This document shows positions 22,535-34,504 of a DNA stretch of 64,000 bases, piece after piece. The stretch lies in NCBI GenBank assembly GCA_037157565.1, contig JAZHRO010000036.1:128658001-128722000 (forward strand), read 5' to 3'. Below the pieces are notes generated by a model. The model ran no database searches. It was not told where the DNA came from and saw nothing but the letters and a program-made list of their open reading frames with translations. The translations under genes and the position numbers were made by a program. This DNA comes from Thalassia testudinum. Lineage: Eukaryota > Streptophyta > Magnoliopsida > Alismatales > Hydrocharitaceae. Every line of letters starts with the position of its first letter. The first letter of the stretch is position 1.

Positions 22535-24592
22535 ATGGCCGATCAACAGCCTCCTCTGCCGCAGGATCCACAGGAGGTATTTCGAAGGTAGCTGGAACAA
22601 ATGTAGAGAATGCAAGAATGGTTCTAGAGAATGCAGGGCGCTCAGCCCTTGAAGGATTTTTATGATCCTTCAAATTACGGGGAACGTCCTGGCATCCAGA
22701 TTCCTACCAGAGAGGTAGAAATCAAGCCCCAGGTGTTAAACCTAACCAAGCATTTCCATGAGCTTGGCTCTGAAGACCCGTTTCAGCACTTAGAGGACTT
22801 GACCACTTTGGTCCAGACCACCAAGGCGCGAAACGTGAATGAGGAGCAAATGATCGTGAGGTTCTTCACCCACTCTCTTAGGGATAAAGCCACTCATTAG
22901 TACAGGACTATAGGAAGACCAATTGCAACTTGGAATGAGTTGAAATCGGTCTTTCTGAAGAAATTCTTCCCTGTCGGACCTACTAATGCTTTAAGATGGG
23001 CAATTGCTACCTTTACCCAGCAGCCGGAGGAGTAGTTTCATGTTGCTTGGGAGCAATTCCAGGACCTATTGCGGAGGTGTCCACACCACGAGGTGCCAAA
23101 ATGGCAACTCATGCAGATTTTCTACCATAGGTTGACTGAGCAACTCAAAAATCACATGGACGCTTCTTGCGAAGGCAATTTTCTCAACAAAGATGCAAAT
23201 ACCACGCATGATTTATTTGAAGAGATGAGCGAGAATTCGATGAATCATGCCTCCATGGATACTTTTAACCAGTCCCACCAGCCCAGATCGAATGTTAATG
23301 AAGTCCACGACTCTCATTCATTCAATATGGAATTGATTTGTAATAAACTTGATAAGGTGGACTTGGTTGCTAAGAGAATGGAGGAGTGGATGGCTGAAAA
23401 CTCAATGGACAACTCTTGATTCACTCAATCCCAGAATTTGGATGGGAGTTCATGAATCACCTTGAGGCGGCTCTACCTGCGAGCCAGCATTATTCAGAAT
23501 CCCACGGGTTCCAAACTGGGGCCTTTGATCCCAGTTTCTCTGATCCTTCCCTTTCTTTCTCTCCATCCTCACCCTATGTGGATGTTTGTGCTGTAGAGGA
23601 GAATGTTATATCCAACCCCTACTCCAATGCTTATAATTCAGGTTGGAGAAACCACCCTAACTTCTCCTGGAAAAACCCGGGGTAGAAGACCCAATTCCGA
23701 CCTAGCAACTATGCTCCGCAATGACCAATGGGTCAGGGTCATGTTTATACTCAGTTGCCCTTGAATCAAGTCAATCAGCCAGCTTGGAATGCCCGTCAAC
23801 CCGTAGGGTAGGCTAATTTGAACCGACAAATGGTAGAGATGCAAGGATCTATGCTCCAACTCATGCAGCAAATGAAAACCTCGCTGGACAACTTGCAAAC
23901 TGGGCTCATAGCTAATTCTCGTCAACCCAGATCTCTACCATCACAACCCGTACCCAACCCACAAAATATCCTAAATCCGGGCAATCAAGCCCATGGGTAC
24001 AAGAATCAGAGGGACCCACACGCACATGCTCAGGTGGTTGAGTAGGTCCTTCCTCTTCTTCTTCTTCCGCAAATCAATGGTTCTTGGCTAATGAAGCCCC
24101 TCCAATCTTTCCTAACCCTCCCCAAGACCCAAACTCGTATGCATCCGCAAATTTTGTTACCTTGAGGAGTGGTAAACAAACTTAGGATCCACAACCACAC
24201 TGTTCTGATTTACCGAATCCTGAAGAACCTTAGGAGAGAAAGGAGAACTCTGGAGAAGAAATCAAGGCTCAGGAACCTGATTCCAAAGATCCGACTCATG
24301 TTCCTTTTCCTGAGGCCTTGATTAGATCAAGGAAGAAGAAGTCTGTTGATAGTAATGAGGAGCTTCTGAATATTTTCAAGAATGTCGAGATCAATATCCC
24401 ACTCCTCAACGCTATCAAACATATACCAGCTTACACAAAATTTTAAGTGGAGAGAATCTGTTCAGAGGGAGGTGGTACTCTTTGAGCAGGCTAGTTCTGT
24501 TATCCTGCACCACCTCCCTTAGAAAAAGAGAGATCCAGGTGCTCCTTTGATTTTTTGTGTCATTGGAGATTACAATTTTGATAGAGCACTGC
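22535..24592 (+). pseudogene. gag: Element C gag and pre-protease, interrupted by D
   Basis: The ATG at 22535 (MADQQPPLPQDPQE) aligns with D's MAEQQPP start. The capsid region follows: LKDFYDPSNYGERPGIQIP, HLEDLTTLVQTTKARNVNE, WNELKSVFLKKFFP and FQDLLRRCPHHEVPKWQLMQIFYH. Then come a Ser/Pro-rich stretch and TLRSGK near 24163. Stops occur at about 22589, 22604 and 22631, 22899, 23033, 23417 and later, with a frameshift near 23420 and a short deletion near 24440 relative to D. The frame breaks at 24592, just before the protease active site, because D is inserted there; it continues at 36176. It would encode the Athila capsid and nucleocapsid. Confidence 0.9.
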
Positions 24593-25523
24593 TGATGTAA
24601 ACACATTTACACTACTTAAAATGTCTATTTATGCATGTTCTTAAGCATAGGATTGCATTTCATGATATAAATATTGCATAACATGCATCATCTTGCATTT
24701 AGAGTAGTTTGAATAAAATGGAGGTTAATTGTCTCCTTTTATGTGGTTGGATAGGGCAAACATTTTATCGGGGCCTTGGATCAAAGATCCAACCGTATGG
24801 ATGTGATCAGGGCGACGATTGGAGTTCAACGACTCCAAGATCGCCCTAATCAGACATTCGTAGCATCCGATAGTGATCGGGGAACCCTAGAAGATCAAGG
24901 GTCAGGATGGTGAAAATCCACACTTCAAATGACAAATCCGACCACACGGATGAATTTGGATCGACGATCGCATCCCAACGATGCAAAAATCGAGTCAATC
25001 CGACATCCGTGGCACCATCTACAACTTTCAGAAGATGGACGGCCAAGATGATGCCACGTGGTGCCATCTCGGTCGCCCAAAGGGTCGCATGCAATCTCGG
25101 CAGTCTCCGCATTCGCCTTTCCCCACCGTTGGATCAAGATCCAACGGCTGCGACGTGCCCGCGCTGAAGTCAGGCGCTCGACATAAACGCGACCCCAGCG
25201 CGTTGGTCGAGCGCTCTAACGCGAAGCAGGGACGCGCGTTCGAGCCTCGCCACGCTGAAATTGGAGCGGTGGCGCACCTCCAATCGACTACACGATCGCG
25301 ATCCAACGGCCGCACGTGCTCAATCAAGATGACGTGCTTACACACACCCACGCGTAACGCGTGATCGCACGCGGGCGGGCGTGCAATGCAGCGGGTGAAG
25401 GCGTGACTTAAGCCGTCCGATCTCGCGATCGGATGGCTGAGGATCGCTGGACGTGCGTGTACGTTGATGAAGTAGGCAGCCGAGGAGGCGCGCGTGGGCG
25501 TGGAAGCTACGCCCACGTTGGGG

Positions 25524-25553
25524 CTTTAGTGACGGATTTATCCGTCACTAAAG
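25524..25553. promoter_or_regulatory. 30-bp palindrome upstream of the D 5' LTR TATA box
   Basis: Arms CTTTAGTGACGGAT and ATCCGTCACTAAAG with a 2-nt centre, 58 bp before the TATA box at 25611. The perfect copy in the 3' LTR is at 35436-35465; decayed versions lie in the C and E LTRs. Confidence 0.8.
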
Positions 25554-25610
25554 ACCCCTCATTTATTATTTTAAAGTTGTAATGTCCATTTTGCCCCCAC
25601 TCCTTACAAC

Positions 25611-25618
25611 TATAAAAG
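25611..25618 (+). promoter_or_regulatory. TATA box of D 5' LTR
   Basis: TATAAAAG in the context CAAC..GAGACCCCC, the same core as in the other C/D/E LTRs. Confidence 0.88.
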
Positions 25619-26252
25619 GAGACCCCCTCCATACGAAATTTTCATCCCTTCCTTCTCCTCTCTACCCCTCCAAAGGTCAAGAGAAGCTTGTCCCACACCC
25701 GGGATGCTCATCGCGAGATAAAGTCTAAATTTTCGTTCCCCTTCGGAAGTGGATCCTGCGACGACGACGGTGTGCTGCTTCGTTCCCGTTCTTCTTCTTC
25801 GTCCTACTTCGTTCTCCTTCGTCCAGGCGTCGTCTCGTCCGGCTCGTTCTCCAAGCAATCGTTGAGGAGGATAACTTCTCTCTCCCATTCTTATTTACAG
25901 CTTTTCTAGTGTAGAATTTTCCTGCTTTATAGTGTAATTGATTTTTCGCTTTCTAGTGTAACTTTTATTTAGTTTGATTATATAAACAGTTGAAATATTG
26001 AATGCATGTTCTCTCTCTCTCTCTCTCTCTTGTAGTCTGATAGCTCCATTGTAATTATATTGCCTTGCTTATCAAAAATCCTAAAAAAATATAATTGCGA
26101 ATATAGATCAACGTAGCCTCCCTGTGTTCGACCCAGAATTCATTTCGGTATAAATTTTATTTGTTGAACACGAATTCTTCGCTCTCGAACTACAACGACA
26201 GGTTTTCCAAAATCGAACACGTTAGCGTAGCGTTCGTATACATTCAACATTT

Positions 26253-26270
26253 TGATGCCGTTGCCGGGGA
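26253..26270 (+). other. Element D primer binding site, tRNA-Asp-like
   Basis: TGATGCCGTTGCCGGGGA, with two changes in the GGC part compared with the Athila consensus; located three bases after the LTR. Confidence 0.85.
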
Positions 26271-26356
26271 GGCCACGATTTCTGATCTTTTCTTCGCATT
26301 TCTTGCACTTTATATTATTTTCTAACTAGCTTTCTCTTGTGTCTATTGTTTTGCAG

Positions 26357-27458
26357 AGACCTCCATCAAGGAATCAACAAGCGGTAGACTGGAGTAAAGT
26401 GCAGTTGAAGACAATTGTAAGTGCTCCCCCATTCTTAACCCCTCCATAGATTTCATTCGCCACATTAAATCTAAATCCCAATTAACCTAGGTGTTTGCAT
26501 AAATCTTAGGAATAGTTTGGTTGTTTGGATTTTCACTCACATTCATTCCACCCTCATTCATAAAAAAATGACAAAAAGATAATCTTGTGGGGTAATTTCC
26601 AACAAACACACAACACACACCCACATTCAAGGCACTTGATCAACTTGATTTGTTTTATACTCAACCGGGTTCTGATCTGTGGAACCGGTACACACAAAGC
26701 AACATATAACAGAGTAGAAATTATTCTAGGTTAACTATTTTTGAGTGCCTAACTTAGTGGTGCATTTGTGGCCAATTGTTTGAGTTGTTTGTGCCGCACC
26801 ACTTTATTTAAAACCAACTCATCAAGTAGCTCCTCCTTAGGGTTTTCAATCTAGGTATATTCCAGGCACTCCACTTTCTTTCTGATTTTAGAGGAAAATA
26901 ATTTTCACCCGTGTTTTACAACTTGGTTTGCCTAGAAACTTGATTGCAATTCACCTAATTTGAAACCCTAAAAGCTACTTAAGCAAGATTTGAACATTAA
27001 AATTCACGCATTATCAATAATCTTGCTTGAAAACCCTGGTTGTACACGCAGTTACACAAATCTCATTCAATCATTAAGGGCACAACCTATTGTAAGGGCC
27101 CATCACATTCCATATGCACCACAATCCCAGGCCTTAATAAAATTGAGTAGACGTTGGCCTTAAGGTTTGATTCGCTCTACAGGGCCTAGTCTGAGATTAT
27201 TTTTTGATTAACCTACTTGTACTGATTAATCTGATGTCTAGCTAGGGGAGTAGCGTCAAACGACTGCGGCTGGGGGGTACACTAGGAACCGGAGGCGAAA
27301 GCCAAAGGAAGAACCTTCTCCCCAGTCCCTCCTTCTAACTGGTTGGATTAAACAGACGCAAGTAGAGTAAATCACTTACAGTCTTAAGGCTGGTTTTGGG
27401 AGTCAGTAGATCCTTAGGCTACCCCACTTAAGGACAGCCTTGTTTTGTTGTGCTGCAG
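26357..27458 (+). other. Putative leader exon and intron of element D
   Basis: The acceptor-like TTTTGCAG ends at 26356. A 60-nt exon (26357-26416) is followed by GTAAGT at 26417, and the second acceptor GTGCTGCAG ends at 27458 (1042-bp intron). The gag ATG follows at 27587. Conservation with C and E is the main support. Confidence 0.55.
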
Positions 27459-27586
27459 GGTCTCTATCCCCAATCCTTCAGACCTTCTCCTAGTTTATGC
27501 TGAGAAGACGGCCATTGAATCCCCGATTGGAAGGACCATTAGAACATTCTAGGAGGTGCAAGTTAGATTTTGGTCAATTTGATCCC

Positions 27587-29450
27587 ATGGCCGAACAACA
27601 GCCTCCTTCGCTTGAAAATCCACAGGAAGAATTTCGAAGGCAGCTGGAACAAATGTAGAGAATGCAGGAATGGTTCCAGAGAATGTAGGGCGCTCAGCCT
27701 TTGAAGGATTTTTATGATCCTTCAAATTACGGGGAACGTCCCGGCATCCAGATTCCAGCCGGTGACGTAGAAATCAAGCCCCAGGTGTTATGCCTGATTA
27801 AACATTATCATGGGCTTGGCTTCGAAGATTCGTTTTAGCACTTGGAAGATTTGACCACTTTGGTCCAGACCACCAAGGCTCGAAACGTTAACGAGGTGCA
27901 AATGAACATGAGGCTCTTCCCCCACTCTCTTAGGGATAAAGCCGCGCATTGGTATAGGACAATAGGAAGACCAATTACAACTTGGAATGAGTTGAAATCG
28001 GCCTTTCTGAAGAAATTCTTCCCAGTCGGTCGTACCAATGCTTTGAGACGGGCAATCACTACCTTTACCCAGTGGCTGGGGGAGCAGTTTCATGTGGCCT
28101 GGGAGCGATTCCAGGACTTATTGCAGAGGTGTCCACACCACAAGGTGCCGAAATGGCAACTCGTGCAGATCTTCTATCATGGGTTGAATGAGCAACTCAG
28201 AAACCATGTGGATGCTTCTTGCGGAGGCAATTTCCTCAATAAAGATGCAGATAGTGCACATGATTTATTTGAGGAAATGAGTGAGAATTTAATTAATCAT
28301 GCCTCCATGGATACTTTTAACCGGTCCCAGCAACCCAGATCAAATGTCAATGAAGTCCATGACTCATTCATTTGATATGGAATTGATTTGTAATAAACTT
28401 GATAAAGTGGACTTGGTTGCTAAAAGAATGGAAGAGTGGATGCATGGAAATTCTATGAACAACTCTCAATCCACTCAATCCCAAAATTCGGGATTCCATT
28501 CCTCACGAGCTCCTTCTAGACGGGAGTTCGTGAATCAACTCAATACGACTCAACCTATGAGTCAGCATTTTTCGGAACCCCATGGGTTCCCAACTGGGGC
28601 CTTTGATCCCAGCTTTTCTGATCCTTCCCTTTCTTTCTCTCCATCCTCACCCTATGAGGATGTCTGTGTTGTACAAGAGAATGTTAGATCCAACCCCTAC
28701 TCGAATGCCTATAATCCAGGTTGGAGAAACCACCCTAACTTCTTTTGGAAAAATCCGGGGCAACAGGCCCAATTTCGACCCGGCAACTATGCTCCACAAT
28801 GACCAATGGGTCAGGGTCAAGTATATACTCAGTTGCCTCCAAATTAGGTCAATCAGCTAGCTTGGAATGCCCGTCAACCCGCAGGGTAGGCTGATTTGAA
28901 TCGTCAAATGGTAGAGATGCAAGGATCTATGCTCCAGCTCATGTAGCAAATGAAAAACTCGCTGGACAACTTGCAATCCGGGCTCATTGCTAATTCTCGT
29001 CAACCCGGATCTCTACCATCCCAACCTGTACCCAACCCACGAAACATTATGAATTCGGGCAATCAAGCCCAAGGGTACGGAAATCAGAGGGACCTGCACG
29101 CACATGCTCAGGTGGTTGAGCAGGGTTCCTCGTCTTATTCTTCTGCAAATCAACAATTCATGGTCAATCAAGCCCCTCTAATCTTTCCTAATCCTCCCCA
29201 AGACCCAAATTCTTACGCTTCTGCAAATTCTGTAACTTTAAGGAGTGGTAAGAAGACTCAGGATCCACAACCACATTATTCTGATCTTTTGAATCATGAA
29301 GAATCTGAGGAGAGAGAGGAGAATTCTAGAGCTCAGGAACCTGATTCCAAAGATCTGACTCATGTTCCTTTTCCTGAAGCCTTAACCAAAGCAAAGAAGA
29401 AGAAGTCTGTTGATAGCAATGAGGAGCTTCAGAATTTATTTAAGAATGTT
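27587..29450 (+). pseudogene. gag: Element D gag
   Basis: It starts MAEQQPPSLENPQEEFRRQLE. The capsid region includes HWYRTIGRPITTWNELKSAF, FQDLLQRCPHHKVPKWQLV and CGGNFLNKDADSAHDLFEEM. The middle is Ser/Pro/Asn-rich (PSSPYEDV, NPYSNAYNPGWRNHPNF), followed by the TLRSGKKTQDPQPHYSDLL stretch typical of Athila gag. In-frame TAG/TGA codons occur near 27656, 27689, 27838, 28801, 28846, 28888 and 28926, and a 2-nt loss near 28365 shifts the frame. Three of the stops are also present at the same positions in C. Gag would form the particle shell in the cytoplasm; this copy could not make it without readthrough and frame correction. Confidence 0.9.
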
Positions 29451-32400
29451 GAGATCAATATCCCGCTCCTTGATGCTATCAAGCACATACCAGCTTATGC
29501 AAGATTTTTAAAGGAATTATGTACACAAAAGTGTAAGTCGAGAGAATCTGTTCCAAGGAAGGTGGTACTCTTCGAGCAAGCTAGTTCTGTTATCCTGCAC
29601 TACCTCCCTCAGAAAAAGAGAAATCCTGGTGCTCCTTTGATTTCTTGTGTTATTGGAGATTACACATTTGATAGAGCACTTTTGGATCTCGGTGCATCCA
29701 TCAACCTAATTCCGACTTCTCTTTATGAGAAGTTTAGGTTAGGTGAACTTCGGCCAACTTCAGTAACGCTACAGTTAGCAGACCGTTCGGTCACAAACCC
29801 GCGAGGCGTTATTGAAGATGTTATAGTTAAGGTTAAGGATTTCTATTTTCCTATAGATTTCCTTGTCCTTAACATGGATGTACCAGATAATCTGAGGAAC
29901 ACGCCCATCATTCTGGGGCGTCCGTTTCTGGCTACCGCAAAGGCCAACATTAATTGTGAAAGTGGTAGCATGGAAATCGCCTTTGGGGACCAACGAATGA
30001 AATTGGATATTTTTAAGGTGATCAATAAATTTGAGGATTGTGGATTTATTGAGGAACTTGATGAGGATAATGTTAATATTGAAACTTATTTGACAGTTTC
30101 TTCAATTGAAAGTTCCTCTGTGGTTGATGAATTTGACCTGCAACCCTCTTCGGAAGAGGTTACTGATTTTGTTCACTCAAAACCTCTTCCTCTTGTTGAA
30201 TCTTCAGCATCTACCCTACCATCAATCATTACCCCACCCCAGCTTGAATTGAAACCATTGCCCAAGAATTTAAAATATCAATTTTTAGGACCGCAGAATA
30301 CGCTCCCTGTGATTATTAGTGCTAAATTGACAAAGGAGCAAGAGATTAAATTGATTAAGGTCCTAAAGGAACATAAGGAGGCAATTGGTTGGACCATTCA
30401 TGACCTCAGGGGGATCGAGCCATCTTACTGTAATCATAGAATATTTTTGGAAGATGGATCCCGCCCTTCTCGCCAAGTGCAGAGGAGATTGAATCCAAAT
30501 ATGCGAGAAGTGGTCAAAAAGGAAATCATCAAGTGGCTCGATGCAGGAATTATTTATCCAATCTCTGACAGTCCCTAGGTAAGTCCCGTTCAGATTGTTC
30601 CAAAGAAAGCTGGGATTACTGTTGTGACTAATGAGAGAGGAGAATCTGTCACAACTCGTTCAGCTTCCTCTTGGAGAGTTTGTATTGATTACAGGAAACT
30701 GAACACAGCCACTAAAAAGGATCATTTTCCCCTACCCTTCATTGATCAAATCTTGGAAAAATTAGCTGGGCAGAAGTACTTCTGTTTTCTTGATGGCTAC
30801 TTGGGATACAACAAAGTTCCTATCCATCTCGAGGATCAGGGAAAAACTACTTTCACCTGTCCCTACGGAACCTTTGCTTTTCGTAGGATGCCTTTCGGGT
30901 TATGCAATGCACCTGCGACTTTTCAAAGGTGTATGCTAGCCATATTTTCCGACATGGTGGGAGAGTTTATGGAAGTCTTCATGGATGATTTCTCTATTTT
31001 CGGAGAATCATTTGACTCTTGTTTGGCTAATTTGGAAATGATTCTTAAGCGATGTATCAAGACACGACTGGTCCTTAGCTGGGAAAAGAGTCATTTCATG
31101 ACCCAAGAGGGCATCGTTTTGGGTCATGTAATCTCTGAACGGGGAATTGAAGTAGACAAAGCTAGGGTTGATGCTATCGCTAAACTTCCTCCTCTTGCAT
31201 CTGTTAAACAAATCAGATCATTTCTTGGCCATGTGGGATTTTATCGAAGATTCATCAAGGATTTCTCGAAGGTTGCTCGTCCTTTGAGTAATCTTCTTGC
31301 CAAAGAAATGCCGTTTGTTTTTGACGAATCATGCCGAAAGGAATTTGATTTCCTAAAAACGGCAGTCACCCGTGATCCAATTTTGCAACCACCAATTTGG
31401 ACATCCCCATTTGAGATCATGACCGACGCTTCTGATTACGCGGTCGAGGCTGTCCTGGGTCAGAAAATTGACCGAAAGCCCTTTGTCATTTACTATGCTA
31501 GTAAAACTCTGGATGAAGCCCAGAGGAATTATACTGTTACTGAAAAGGAATTACTAGCTGTAGTATTTGCGTTGGAAAAATTCAGGGCTTATCTCTTGGG
31601 GTCCCATGTTATTGTTTATACCGATCACTCGGCCTTGAGACATCTCTTGGCTAAAAAGGATGCTAAACCCCGGCTTATTAGTTGGATTCTTCTTCTTCAA
31701 GAATTTGATCTTGAAATCAAGGATAAAGCCGGGGTACAAAATGTGGTAGCGAATCATTTATCGAGACTCCTAGGTGATTCTTCTTTTCCGGACATTCCGA
31801 TTGCTGACACTTTTCCGGACGAAACCATTCTTATAGTTTTAGGTGTCCACACCCCATGGTTTGCTGACATTGTTAACTATTTGGCCATTGGTCAAATCCC
31901 CCAGGATTGGACCAAGAAACAACGGGATAGACTCAAATCTGAGGCCAAATACTACTTTTGGGAGGACCCTGAACTGTATCGCATTGGCTCTGATCAGATT
32001 ATTCGCCGATGCATACCGGAGAATGAATTCAACAGTATACTCGAGTTCTGCCATGCATTTGGGTGTGCTGGACATTTCTCCGGGAGAAAGACGGCTACAA
32101 AAATCTTGCAATCTGGCTTCTATTGGCTGTCTTTATTCAAGGATGCCCAGGATTTCTCAAGGTCATGTTCTCGATGTCAGTCACTCGGGAACATAACTAA
32201 GAGAGACATGATGCCCCTAAACCCTATTCTTCCTGTAGAAATTTTCGATGTTTGGGGCATCGATTTCATGGGACCCTTTATCCCTTCATTTGGACATCAG
32301 TACATTCTTGTTGCTGTTGATTATGTGTCCAAATGGATTGAGCCAATTCCCACCCGAACCAATGACCACAAGGTGGTCATCAATTTTGTCAAAAAAAATA

Positions 32401-33143
32401 TCTTCAGTAGGTTCGGGATTTCGAGGGCTATCATCAGTGATGGTGGCACTCATTTTACTAATGCCCAATTCCAGAATTTATTGGCCAAATATGGGGTTAA
32501 TCATCGAATTTTCACACCTTACCATTCCCAAACGAATGGACAAGCCGAGATCTCCAATCGAGAGATCAAGAACATTCTGCAAAAAACGGTTAGGCCTGGT
32601 CACAAGGATTGGACTCAAAAGCTTGAGGACGCTCTTTGGGCCTACCGTACGGCGTATAAAATGCCCATCGGCATGTCTCCATTCCGTTTGGTGTATGGAA
32701 AGGCGTGCCATCTACCCGTAGAGATTGAACACAGGGCATTCTGCTCAATCAAACAATGCAATTTAGATCTGAATCTAGCTGGAAAGACCAGGAAACTCCA
32801 ACTATCTGAGTTGGAGGAGCTTAGAAATGATGCTTATGAGAATGCCAAGATCTACAAGGCTCGGACCAAAGCTCTACATGATCAATTGATTTCCCGCAAG
32901 AGCTTTGAGCTAAACCAGAAGGTCTGGTTATTTGATTCTAAACTTAAGCTCTTTCCTGATAAACTTAGATCTAAATGGAATGGCCCATTCATAATTGATC
33001 AGATTTTTCCTAATGGTGCCATTCAGATTTCTGACCCAAAGACGGGTAACACCTTTAAAGTCAACGGTCAACGTTTGAAGCCTGTTGTTGACCGTAATCT
33101 TCCAGAACCTGTCTCAAACTCTGTTGCTCTAGCCATTCTGTGA
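29451..33143 (+). pseudogene. pol: Element D protease, reverse transcriptase, RNase H and integrase
   Basis: One frame, interrupted only by a TAG at 30576 where the C copy has TGG. The protease region carries DLGASINLIPTSLYEKF (29685) and IILGRPFLATAKANI. RT has [50 protein letters not shown] and FMDDFSIFG (near 30980). RNase H has [33 protein letters not shown] and [11 protein letters not shown]. Integrase has a His..Cys zinc-finger region ([15 protein letters not shown]), [21 protein letters not shown] and [16 protein letters not shown], so the DDE residues are present. The 839-codon frame 30624-33143 ends normally at TGA 33141. There is no env-like frame after it. This is the best candidate for the helper lineage of E. 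Confidence 0.95.
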
Positions 33144-34504
33144 CTTCTTTGGCTAGACTTCGCCTAGCTAACGGCATTAAACTTAGCAGTTGTACATATG
33201 ACACAAGGTTGATATGAGCTTCATATCCAGGTGACATCTTTCATATTCTACCCTTTCTTTCATGTCTCTTTTTCAATGAGGACATTGCATCAACTAGGCA
33301 TGGGGGGGTGGATTCATTCTTGAATTATTTGGTCAGCTTTGTGAAATCCATATAAATTGTCTCTCTTCTTATTTAAAAAAAAAAATTTAGGAAGGATTAG
33401 TTGGACATTAGAACTTTTCAATCCGAAGTAATTTTACATTAGGATCTGAACACAAAGACCCCTCAGGTCTTTGGACTTAATTAGCCTGTGTATCCACTAA
33501 AATGTGGATTTTTTTTTGAGTCCTTGCCATCTTAATTCTATTATAATTGGAATAAATAAGTTTGGGTGATAAGTACACGACTTATCAACCCGCCCTCTGA
33601 TTTGAGGGAATTTTGAGTTTTAAGCATCTACACACTTTCTTTGCACTGACTCATTGTTCGACGATTCTAACGGAAATTGGGTAGCTAATGAACCTTCTAG
33701 GGTGATATGGCTGGCAAGTTATCATGGGTAACAGCCCATAGGTAGGTTGTCTAGAGCCCAGTCACTGGACCTTTCTCTATTTGCTGCCTTTAGGTAAATC
33801 TTAGACCAGGGAAGCCACCTACTTATAAAAAAAAAAAGGAGAAAAGAATAAAAAGAAATAAGGCACACTTCTCCGCACGAGTATGGTTGGCAAGTTGTCG
33901 GTGGTAACAGCTCATCGACCGGTTGTCCAGAACCCAGCTCAGAAAATGCACTAAAAATTTTCAAAACACTTAGGAAGAAGTGGAGAAGTAGAATAAATCG
34001 GGGAGATATACACTGGATTCACCTTTGTGTTGACGCCGTAAAAAAAATAAAAGTAGAGAGAAAGCTACCGGTTGTAAAGATATACCTTTAGGCAGAATTC
34101 TTGTTAGGTCACCTAGAGGCGTAGAAATCCGAAGTCCGTTCTAACTGCCGGTCAATGAGTCTATCATAATCACAATAAGATGCTTAAAGCTTAGGGTTCT
34201 CATCAAATCTTGGGTGAGTTGAATGGCCGTAGAAAGCCACTCTTAAACCCTAAAATTTGAAAATCCAAAAAAATTAGAAAAGAGAAAAAGAGAAAAAGAA
34301 ATTTTTCTTTTAATAAGGCGAGGGCTTGAGGCGGTCTGCATTTTGGCTGATACCCGAGCCCTGTTGTGTCTTTGAAAGTTCAGTTCCTAAGTAGACAATT
34401 TCTTAATGATTGAAAATAACTCAAGTCCAAATAATCCAACCTAATTCTTTTATAAATAGCATATAGTTTTTGCTAGGGATTAGTAAAAGATAGGCATGGG
34501 GGTA
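33144..34504 (+). other. Element D 3' noncoding block with hairpin array and two polypurine-like tracts
   Basis: No gene. A purine tract GCATGGGGGGGTGG lies at 33298-33311 and a similar GGCATGGGGGTA directly before the 3' LTR (about 34491-34504), the latter being the likely polypurine primer. Between them are four small hairpins (33454-33472, 33492-33509, 33567-33587, 33593-33608) and a ~60-bp imperfect direct repeat (33706-33764 and 33882-33942). The block is conserved in C and E. Confidence 0.8.
33454..33608 (+). other. Conserved four-hairpin array of element D
   Basis: Stems: AAAGACC/GGTCTTT (5-nt loop), ATCCAC/GTGGAT (6-nt loop), TGATAAGT/ACTTATCA (5-nt loop), CCCTC/GAGGG (6-nt loop). 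The counterparts in E are at 41991-42144; three of the four remain in C at 47768-47884. Confidence 0.75.

Larger units (their letters stand above)
24593..26249 (+). repeat. Element D 5' LTR
   Basis: A terminal hairpin TGTAAA-caca-TTTACA lies at 24596-24611. U3 palindromes are at 25126-25147 (CCGTTGGATC arms, 2-nt loop), 25413-25436 (CCGTCCGATC arms, one mismatch) and 25524-25553 (14-bp arms CTTTAGTGACGGAT). The TATA box is at 25611-25618 and a CT microsatellite at about 26010-26030. Confidence 0.95.

Noticed and set aside
24981..25516. Long ORFs on both strands inside the D LTRs (also 34893-35441)
   Set aside because: They lie in GC-rich U3 with palindromes; the overlap of both strands and the presence of a promoter downstream argue against coding.
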